Shown here piece after piece: positions 53,843 to 61,573 of a stretch of DNA of 64,000 nt. Below the pieces are notes generated by a model. It made no database searches and was not told where the DNA came from. It saw only the letters and a list, made by a program, of their open reading frames with translations. The position numbers were made by a program, and so were the translations under genes. Source of the DNA: Burkholderia pyrrocinia (GTDB lineage Bacteria; Pseudomonadota; Gammaproteobacteria; Burkholderiales; Burkholderiaceae); assembly GCF_022809715.1 (NCBI RefSeq), contig NZ_CP094460.1, forward strand, positions 806,001-870,000, read 5' to 3'. Position 1 is the first letter of the stretch, and the number at the start of each line of letters is the position of its first letter.

Positions 53843-56433
53843 GAACGCCGACCTCCAGCCAGCAATGACAGATCCGCAAGCGTGACGAACACGCCGACCG
53901 AGCCCGAGGCCGCGAGGTAACGCGGCTCCCAGTGCGGTTCGAACTTGCTCTTGAATGCGCGCAAGCCGCGGAAGTTGTAGAAGCGGCCGCCGAAGCGCCA
54001 GACCATCAGTCCGAGCCGGTGCCACGGCGACGGCATCTTCGCCGCCCCCATCCCCGAGAACGGCGCGATGCCCAGGCTCAGCTTGCGGAAGCCCGCTTCC
54101 TTCAGATGCAGCGCGAGCTGCGTAAACAGATACTCCATCGCGTACGGCGACGCGTCCGGCAGATGGCGCATCACACCGACCGTCGCCTCGGTGTTGAGGT
54201 CGGTCGTCATGAACGTGACGAACGCGATCGGCTTGTCGGCCTGCCGCACGAGCATCACCGACTGCGTCGCGAGATAGCCGTCGTGGAACGCGGCAACCGA
54301 GAAGCTCTTCTCGCGTGCATCGCGGCTGTCGAGCCAGCCGTCGGAGATGTCGCGCAGCGCCGGCAGCGCGACCGGCACGTCGCCCGGCGCGATCACCTCG
54401 ACCGTCAGCGCGTCCTTGTCGCCGCGGCGCAGCGCGTAGCGCAGGTGCGAGCGGTTCGAGCCCTTCAGGTCGAACTGGTCGAGCGCGATATGCGCTTCCT
54501 CGCCGAGCTTCATCAGCGTTAGCCCCGCGTCGAGATACAGCGGCAGCGCGTTCGCGCGCACCTGGTAGAACGCCGCGCGGCCGCTGTGCGCGTGCGCGAG
54601 CGCGATGAACTTGCCGATCAGCGCCGGCCATTCTTCGCGCGGCCCGACCGGGTCGTGCAGCGCGGCCCACGTACGGCCGTACTTCGCGTACATCAGGAAC
54701 GCCTGGCGCGATTCCGAGAACAGGAACGACTTGTCGCCCATCAGCGCGAGGCCCGCATCGCTGCATTCCTGCGCGCGGATGATCCGTTCGGCGTCGAACA
54801 GATCCTGCGGCGCGGGCTTCACGAAACGGCCGGGCGCCGGGCGCAGCAGTTGCCACAGCGCGAACAGCGCGACGAACACGCCGGCCGCGAGCGTCGCGCG
54901 CAGCGCACGCGGCGCACGCGCGTCGAACGAGAAATGCGACCACAGCTCGCGCGTGTACGGCACGTCACGGAACGCGAAGAACAGCACCCACACGGCCAGC
55001 ATCAGCACCATCGTCACCGACACGAACCAGCTCACCGTGAAGCGCTCGGCGAGCAGCGACGAATGGCGGTTGAAGCGGCGGCGGCTGACGAGCAGCAGCA
55101 CGAGCAGCGTGCCGAGCACGCCGGCCTCGACGAACGCGAGGCCCTTCGCCAGCGACAGCGCGAGGCTCGCGAGCGTCAACGCGAAGGTCATCCACCATGC
55201 GCCGTCGAGGCGGCGCAGCAGCCCGCGCGCGACGAACAGCAGCGCGACGCCGAGCACGCTGCAGATCACCTGCGAGCCTTCGAGCACCCACAACGGCACG
55301 AGGTGGCGCAGGATCGCGATCCGGTGCCAGAACGCGGGCGTCGCGCTCGAGATCACCAGCATGCTGCCGACCGCGAACGTCACGAGGCTCAGGAACAGCG
55401 GCGCGAGCAGCGACACGCGCGCGGCCTGCCGCGTCACGAGCCGGCGCCGCAGCGCGCGGCCCTCGAAACCGGCCAGCAGGCCGGCCGACAGCACGAGCGG
55501 CACGCCGAAGTAGATCGCGCGATACGCGATCAGCGCGGCGACCATCGCGTGCGCGGGCACTTCGCGGCCGAGCGTGAACACCATCGCGGCTTCGAACACG
55601 CCGATCCCGCCCGGCGTATGGCCGATCATCCCGAGCAGCAGCGCGGCCGCGTACACGGTGATGAAGGTCGGGAAGCCGACCGGCGCGGCCGGCAGCAACA
55701 CCCACAGCGTCAGGCCCGCTGCGACGACGTCGAGCACCGCGTAGACGACCTGCATGACGAGATCGCGCCGTGCCGGCACGTCGAACGACAGCCACTTGAA
55801 GCGCGTAACGACCGGGCGCGCGGTGTTGCCGCACATGACGACCAGCGCGGCCAGCACCACGAGCAGCGCCGCGCCGCTCCACGTGAGCACGCCGGGCCCG
55901 ACGTGCAGCATCGCGGCGAGCGCCTCCGGCACGCAGACCATGCCGACCGCCGTCATCAGCACCATCGCGAGCGCCAGCGTGCCGCTCGTGAACACCGTCA
56001 TCCGGCCGATCTGCGCGGGCGTGACGCCCGATACGCCGTACACGCGCGCACGCACCGCGCCGCCCGTCAGCGCGCCGAAGCCGGTCGCGTTGCCGAGCGC
56101 GGATCCGGCGATCGCGCCGATCCACAGCGCGGCGCGCGGCACCTTCGCGCCGACATAACGCAGGCCGACCGCGTCGCGGGCGACGAGCGCGAGATAGCTG
56201 AGGGCCGTCGCGGCCAGCGACGCGCCCCATTCGCCGACGGACATGTGGCGCAACTGGCGGATCACCGACCGGTAGTCGACCGATTCCGACAGGTGCTGGA
56301 ACACGACGATCAGCAGCAGGCCGATGCCGAACGCGAGCAGCGGCGACAGCACGCGCTCGCTGCGAACCAGCGCCGAGACACGGGCGATCGCCGCCGCGGC
56401 ACGGCCCGGCGACCCAGGGTGGCGGGAAGACAT
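53839..56433 (-). CDS. mprF: MprF lysyl-phosphatidylglycerol synthase/flippase
   Basis: 864 residues. An N-terminal flippase region of about 12-14 membrane helices (LLLGMIGHTPGGIGVFEAAM is the conserved loop) and a cytosolic aminoacyl-transferase C-terminus (GDKSFLFSESRQAFLMYAKY, RHLPDASPYAMEYLFTQLAL, SLGIAPFSGMG). Adds lysine from Lys-tRNA to phosphatidylglycerol, reducing envelope negative charge and sensitivity to cationic peptides. Typical length. No strong ribosome site precedes it. Forms an operon with virJ. Confidence 0.95.
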   Translation of the reverse strand: MSSRHPGSPGRAAAAIARVSALVRSERVLSPLLAFGIGLLLIVVFQHLSESVDYRSVIRQLRHMSVGEWGASLAATALSYLALVARDAVGLRYVGAKVPRAALWIGAIAGSALGNATGFGALTGGAVRARVYGVSGVTPAQIGRMTVFTSGTLALAMVLMTAVGMVCVPEALAAMLHVGPGVLTWSGAALLVVLAALVVMCGNTARPVVTRFKWLSFDVPARRDLVMQVVYAVLDVVAAGLTLWVLLPAAPVGFPTFITVYAAALLLGMIGHTPGGIGVFEAAMVFTLGREVPAHAMVAALIAYRAIYFGVPLVLSAGLLAGFEGRALRRRLVTRQAARVSLLAPLFLSLVTFAVGSMLVISSATPAFWHRIAILRHLVPLWVLEGSQVICSVLGVALLFVARGLLRRLDGAWWMTFALTLASLALSLAKGLAFVEAGVLGTLLVLLLVSRRRFNRHSSLLAERFTVSWFVSVTMVLMLAVWVLFFAFRDVPYTRELWSHFSFDARAPRALRATLAAGVFVALFALWQLLRPAPGRFVKPAPQDLFDAERIIRAQECSDAGLALMGDKSFLFSESRQAFLMYAKYGRTWAALHDPVGPREEWPALIGKFIALAHAHSGRAAFYQVRANALPLYLDAGLTLMKLGEEAHIALDQFDLKGSNRSHLRYALRRGDKDALTVEVIAPGDVPVALPALRDISDGWLDSRDAREKSFSVAAFHDGYLATQSVMLVRQADKPIAFVTFMTTDLNTEATVGVMRHLPDASPYAMEYLFTQLALHLKEAGFRKLSLGIAPFSGMGAAKMPSPWHRLGLMVWRFGGRFYNFRGLRAFKSKFEPHWEPRYLAASGSVGVFVTLADLSLLAGGRRS

Positions 56434-56986
56434 AGGTTGTTCAGTGGTGGTGCATAGCGAGTCGCGGCGCGGGATGGCCCGGCGGCGATATATCTGGTTG
56501 TTCTGCGTGGGCGGTCGGCCGAAGACGGAGGCAGGTGGCGCCTGGATCAGAACTTACGAGTATACGGAATTTATATTACAGAATCTTTCAGGTCCGCATT
56601 GTGGGGTTTTGTGGCACGCGGGACGCGTCAACATCGCATCAAAATCGTTTGGCCGATCAACGCAAGGTGCGCATCATACCGGGAACCGGGGCGGTTTTTT
56701 CATCTGATGAATAACGGACCGCGCATTTGGGGGAATTTCTCCCGGCCGGGCTGCGCGGGGGAGGACGAAATCACCGGCGGGCCCCTCGCGCAGCCACGAC
56801 GCCGGCAACCTCGGCACGACGCACTGCCCGATCCCCATCGTCACGGTCCGGCTCGCCGCTTCGACGCCCGGCGGCGGAAACGCGTTGCAGAACGGCCATC
56901 CCGACAGCCCGGATCGCCGCCGGCTGACCGGCCACCCTGCCGGGACAGCCAGCCGGCACGGCCGCGTCAAGCCGCCCCGCCTGCGT
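56434..56986. other. Low-GC spacer upstream of mprF
   Basis: 553 bases. An AT-rich patch (56560-56600, with TTTATATTACAGAATC) is the likely mprF promoter area. No gene found; the frames on the right are shadows of nasA extensions. Confidence 0.5.
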
Positions 56987-59900
56987 TCAATACACGTCCC
57001 GCATATAGCGCCGCGCCTTCGCGAGCCGCGCGACGTAGTCGTTCGCGTCGTCGTCCGACATTCCGCCGTGCTCGGCGACGACCGCCTTCAGCGCCGTATC
57101 GACGTCCTTCGCCATCCGCGACGCGTCGCCGCACACGTAGAAGTGCGCGCCTTCCTCCAGCCATGCGAACAGTTCGGCGCCCTGCTCGCGCATCCGGTCC
57201 TGCACGTAGATCTTGTCTGCCTGATCGCGCGAGAACGCGAGATCGAGCCGCGTCAGGAAGCCGCTGTCGTGCATCGCGCCCAGCTCGTCGCCGTAGTAGA
57301 AGTCGGTCTGCGCGTGCTGCTCGCCGAAGAACAGCCAGTTGCGGCCGCGCGCGCCGCGCGCCTGCCGCTCGTGCAGAAAGCCGCGGAACGGCGCGACGCC
57401 GGTGCCCGGGCCGACCATCACGATCGGCACGTCGCCGTTCACCGGCGGCCGGAAATGCGCGGACTTCTGTACGAACACGGGCACTCGGCCGTCGTCCGCG
57501 CGATCGGCGAGGAACGTCGACGCGACGCCTTTGCGCGCGCGCCGGCCGTTGTGATAACGCACGGCCGACACGGTCAGGTGAATCTCGCCCTGGTGCGCGC
57601 TCGGGCTCGATGCGATCGAATACAGGCGCGGCTGCAGCCGCTTCAGCATCCCGACCAGCTCGGTGCCCGACAGCTCGACCGGAAACTCGTGCAGCACGTC
57701 CGCAAGCTGTTGCCCCCACAACCATTGCTTCAGGTCGCCCTTGCGATCGTCGCCGAGCAGCGACTTCAGCGCGCCGTTCGCGCTGCGCGACGCGATGAAC
57801 GCGAGCGTGTCCGGATGCGGGCGCGTGATGTCGAAGTGGCGCGCGAGCGCATCGCCGAGCCGCATGTCGCCGACGCCCGCCACCGACACGGGCGCGTCGG
57901 CCTTCAGCGCGGTGACGGACAGCAACTCGTCGACCAGCTCAGGGCAGTTGGTCGGCCACACGCCGAGCGCGTCGCCGGTTTCGTATTCGAGGTTCGCGCC
58001 TTCGGTCGACAGCGACACATAACGCGTGTCCTTCGCGGCGCCCGGACGGTTCAGCCGCAGGTTCGCGACGAGCTTCGACGGCGCCGGATGCGCCTTCGAC
58101 GGCAGCAGCCCCGACGGGCTCATGCCGCCGGACGGCACCGCGTGCAGCGCTGCATCGGCCTCCTTGATCCGCGCGACGACGCGTTCGAGCCACTGGTCCG
58201 CATCGTTCTGGAATTCAACGTCGCAATCGACGCGCGCGCACAGGCGCGCCGCGCCGAGTTCCGCGAGCCGCGCATCGAGCCGGCGGCCGTGGCCGCAGAA
58301 CTGGTCGTAGTTGCGATCGCCGAACGCGAGCACCGCGAAGTGCACGCCGTCGAGGCGCGCGGCGCTGCCGGCCTGCAGCGCGTCCCAGAATTCGCTGCCG
58401 TTGTCGGGCGCATCGCCGTCGCCGAACGTGCTCGTCATCAGCAGCACGTATTGCGCGCCCGCGAGCGATGCGACCGGATAGTCGGACATGCACGCGGTGC
58501 GAATCTCGAAGCCGGCGTTCATCAGCTGCGTCGCGTAATCCTCGGTCAGCGATTCGATGTTGCCGGTCTGCGACGCCCACAACAGCACGACCTTCGGGCG
58601 CGTGCGCACGATCCGCACGCCGCCGGGCGCGGCGGCATCGGCCGGCAATGCCGATGCAACGGCAACCAGCGAACTCGCCGGCAGCGAACGGCTGAACAGG
58701 CCCGCGAGCATCCCGTCGAGCCAGAACCGCACCGGCGGCGTGAGCGGCGCGCCGGCCGGCAGCACCGGCACGCCGCCCTCGCGCCGGCCGGCGCTCGCCT
58801 TCAATCCACTGACGAGGCCGGCCACGTACAGCCGCTCGGTGTCGCTCAACGGCGGCGGCGCGAAGTCGGTCACGCCGAGCGCGGCCGCGAAAGTGTCGAT
58901 GTCTGCCATGTCGGATTCCTGTGAAGCAGTGGCCTGCACCATCGCCGAAGCGGGCCGTGCGTCGGCGGCGCATGCATCGGGTTGCGCCGTCTCGTCGTCG
59001 GCGGACGCGAACGCGTCGGTCTCGACGCGCCGCAGCGCGACCGCGCAATATTTCAGTTCGGGTTGCTGCGATTCGGCATCGATTGCGTCGTTCGTCACCG
59101 CGTTGATGCACAGGTCGTCGCCGTACACGTCGTTCCAGTGCATCGGCGCGAAGCAGTTGCCGCGCCGCACGCGCTCGGTCACGACGGCCGGCAGCACCGC
59201 GCGGCCGCGCGCCGAGCGGATCTCGACGCTGTCCTTCGCGGCGATGCCGAGCGCGCTCGCATCGTCCGGATGAAGCTCGACGAACGGGCGCGGGTTCAGC
59301 TTGTTCAGCATCGCGACCTTGCCCGTCTTCGTCATCGTGTGCCATTGATGCTGCAGCCGCCCGGTGTTCAGCACGATCGGGAACGTGTCGTCGGGCAGCT
59401 CGGCCGGATCGACGTGCGGCCGCGCGAAAAAGCGCGCCTTGCCCGACGGCGTCGGGAACGCGAGATGCGGCGCAGCGCTCCCGTCAGCCGCCGTGCGCAG
59501 CGTCTGGCTCACGCCGTCGTTCAGATAGCGGATCGGGTGCCGCTCGCGCGCGGTGCCCGGCGCGACCGGCCACTGCACCGGGCCGTCGCGCAGCGCCGCG
59601 TGGCTCGCGCCGCGCAGGTCGTAGCCCGTCGCCGGATTCGAGAAACGGACGATCTCGTCGAACACGTCGGCCGCCGACGCATAGTCGAACGCGTCGCCGA
59701 AGCCCATCGCGCGCGCGACTTCCGCGACGATGCGCCAGTCGGGCAGCGCGTCGCCGGGCGGCGCGACCGCGGCGCGCATCAGCGTCATGTTGCGTTCGGA
59801 GTTGATCATCACGCCGTCGCCCTCGGCCCACAGCGCACCGGGCAGCAGGATGTCCGCGTAGCGGTTGGTCTCGGTATCGAGGAACGCGTCCTGCGCGATC

Positions 59901-61174
59901 ACGAGCTCCGCGGCCTGCAGCCCGGCGATCACGTTCTGCCGGTTCGGCACGGTCGCGACCGGATTCGTGCAGACGATCCAGCACGCCTTGATGTCGCCGG
60001 CCGCCATCCGCGCGAACAGGTCGACGGTGCCCTGGCCGGTTTCCTTGCGCAGCGTGCCGGCCGGCACGCGCCACAGGTTCTCGACGAAGCGCCGGTCGTC
60101 GTCGGACAGCACCGAGCGCTGGCCCGGCAGCCCGGCGCCCATGTAGCCCATCTCGCGGCCGCCCATCGCGTTCGGCTGGCCCGTCAGCGAGAACGGCCCG
60201 CTGCCGGGGCGGCAGATGCGGCCGGTCGCGAGGTGCAGGTTGCAGATCGCGTTGGTGTTCCACACGCCGTGCGTGCTCTGGTTGAGCCCCATCGTCCAGC
60301 AGCTCATCCACTCCTGCGCGTCGCCGATCCATTGCGCGGCCGTGCGCAGGTCGGCTTCCGCGAGCCCGGTGATTTCCGCGACGCGCTCGGGCCTGTAGTC
60401 GGCGAGGAACGCGGGCATCGCGTCCCAGCCTTCGGTGTATGCGTCGATGAACGCGGCGTCGGTGCGGCCATTCGCATGCAGCAGGTGCAGCAACCCGTTC
60501 GTCAGCGCGAGATCGGTGCCCGGCCGGATCTGCAGGAACAGGTCGGCCTTGTCGGCCGTGCCGGTGCGGCGCGGATCGACGACGATCAGCTTCGCGCCAG
60601 CCTTCACGCGATCCATCATCCGCAGGAACAGGATCGGATGGCAGTCGGCCATGTTCGCGCCGATCACGAAGAACAGGTTCGCGCGATCGAAATCCTGGTA
60701 CGACCCGGGCGGGCCGTCCGCGCCGAGCGACTGCTTGTAGCCGGTGCTCGCGCTCGCCATGCAGAGGCGCGAGTTCGACTCGATGTTGTTGGTGCCGACG
60801 AAACCCTTCGCGAGCTTGTTGACGAGGTATTGCGCCTCGATCGACATCTGCCCCGACACATAGAACGACAGCGCGTCGGGGCCATGCGCATCGAGCACCG
60901 CGCGCAGGCGGCGCGCGGTCTCGGCGATCGCGTCGCGTGCCGGCAGCGGCACGAGGTCGTCCTCGCGCGCGCGGCGCACGAACGCGCGGTCGAGCCGCCC
61001 GGAGCGGCGCAGCGCGACGTGCGCCGACGAACCCTTCGTGCACAGCCGCCCGAAGTTGGTCGGATGGTCGGAGTCGCCGGACACCTTGACGACCTCGCCA
61101 TCCTCGACGTGCAGCACCATCCCGCAGCCGACGCCGCAGTACGGGCACACGCTCTTGACGGGGGTGGCGGTCAT
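56987..61174 (-). CDS. nasA: Assimilatory nitrate reductase fused to CysJ-like diflavin reductase
   Basis: 1395 residues. N-terminal 4Fe-4S site VCPYCGVGCGM plus a fourth Cys at 45, molybdopterin domain (to about 560), MGD-binding domain with NTGRLQHQWHTMTKTGK (about 600-700), a linker, flavodoxin FMN domain near 860-1000 (WASQTGNIESL, TSTFGDGDAPD), FAD domain with RLYSIASSPSAH and NADPH domain with GPGTGVAPFRG, FYVCGDASRMAKDVD and the terminal MRDVY. Reduces nitrate to nitrite with electrons from NADPH through its own flavin domains, so no separate NasB is needed. GGAG precedes the ATG; 16 bases after nirD. Confidence 0.95.
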   Translation of the reverse strand: MTATPVKSVCPYCGVGCGMVLHVEDGEVVKVSGDSDHPTNFGRLCTKGSSAHVALRRSGRLDRAFVRRAREDDLVPLPARDAIAETARRLRAVLDAHGPDALSFYVSGQMSIEAQYLVNKLAKGFVGTNNIESNSRLCMASASTGYKQSLGADGPPGSYQDFDRANLFFVIGANMADCHPILFLRMMDRVKAGAKLIVVDPRRTGTADKADLFLQIRPGTDLALTNGLLHLLHANGRTDAAFIDAYTEGWDAMPAFLADYRPERVAEITGLAEADLRTAAQWIGDAQEWMSCWTMGLNQSTHGVWNTNAICNLHLATGRICRPGSGPFSLTGQPNAMGGREMGYMGAGLPGQRSVLSDDDRRFVENLWRVPAGTLRKETGQGTVDLFARMAAGDIKACWIVCTNPVATVPNRQNVIAGLQAAELVIAQDAFLDTETNRYADILLPGALWAEGDGVMINSERNMTLMRAAVAPPGDALPDWRIVAEVARAMGFGDAFDYASAADVFDEIVRFSNPATGYDLRGASHAALRDGPVQWPVAPGTARERHPIRYLNDGVSQTLRTAADGSAAPHLAFPTPSGKARFFARPHVDPAELPDDTFPIVLNTGRLQHQWHTMTKTGKVAMLNKLNPRPFVELHPDDASALGIAAKDSVEIRSARGRAVLPAVVTERVRRGNCFAPMHWNDVYGDDLCINAVTNDAIDAESQQPELKYCAVALRRVETDAFASADDETAQPDACAADARPASAMVQATASQESDMADIDTFAAALGVTDFAPPPLSDTERLYVAGLVSGLKASAGRREGGVPVLPAGAPLTPPVRFWLDGMLAGLFSRSLPASSLVAVASALPADAAAPGGVRIVRTRPKVVLLWASQTGNIESLTEDYATQLMNAGFEIRTACMSDYPVASLAGAQYVLLMTSTFGDGDAPDNGSEFWDALQAGSAARLDGVHFAVLAFGDRNYDQFCGHGRRLDARLAELGAARLCARVDCDVEFQNDADQWLERVVARIKEADAALHAVPSGGMSPSGLLPSKAHPAPSKLVANLRLNRPGAAKDTRYVSLSTEGANLEYETGDALGVWPTNCPELVDELLSVTALKADAPVSVAGVGDMRLGDALARHFDITRPHPDTLAFIASRSANGALKSLLGDDRKGDLKQWLWGQQLADVLHEFPVELSGTELVGMLKRLQPRLYSIASSPSAHQGEIHLTVSAVRYHNGRRARKGVASTFLADRADDGRVPVFVQKSAHFRPPVNGDVPIVMVGPGTGVAPFRGFLHERQARGARGRNWLFFGEQHAQTDFYYGDELGAMHDSGFLTRLDLAFSRDQADKIYVQDRMREQGAELFAWLEEGAHFYVCGDASRMAKDVDTALKAVVAEHGGMSDDDANDYVARLAKARRYMRDVY

Positions 61175-61190
61175 GCGCGCTCCGGGGCGG

Positions 61191-61535
61191 TCAGGCCGCG
61201 ATCCACACGTATCCGTCCTCGACCCGCGACGGATACGCGCTCACCGACTGCTCGGGCGCTTCGAGACATTCGCCGGTGCGCAGGTCGAAATGCTGCTTGT
61301 ACAGCGGCGACGCGACGACGACGCGCTCGCCGAGGCTGCCGATCAGCCCGCGCGACATCACGGCCGCCTGCGACACGGGATCGACGTTGTCGATCGCGAA
61401 CACGCCGCCGTCGGCGTGCGCGACGTGAAACACCGCGACCTGCTCGCCGTTGACGAGTGCGCACACGCCGGTGTTCGGCACGATGTCGTCGAGCGGGCAC
61501 ACGCGGGTCCAGGACAGCGGAAGACGATCGTTCAT
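61191..61535 (-). CDS. nirD: Nitrite reductase small subunit
   Basis: 114 residues, Rieske-like fold without the iron-sulfur ligands: TRVCPLDDIVPNTGVCALVN, VFAIDNVDPVSQAAVMSRGL, SPLYKQHFDLRTGECLE. Partner of NirB in NADH-dependent nitrite reduction to ammonia. AAGGAG precedes the ATG. Gap of 38 bases after nirB, 16 before nasA, so the three are one operon. Confidence 0.95.
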   Translation of the reverse strand: MNDRLPLSWTRVCPLDDIVPNTGVCALVNGEQVAVFHVAHADGGVFAIDNVDPVSQAAVMSRGLIGSLGERVVVASPLYKQHFDLRTGECLEAPEQSVSAYPSRVEDGYVWIAA

Positions 61536-61573
61536 GATGGGCTCCTTGGAAAAGACGCTGGTGTCGGTCAGGG

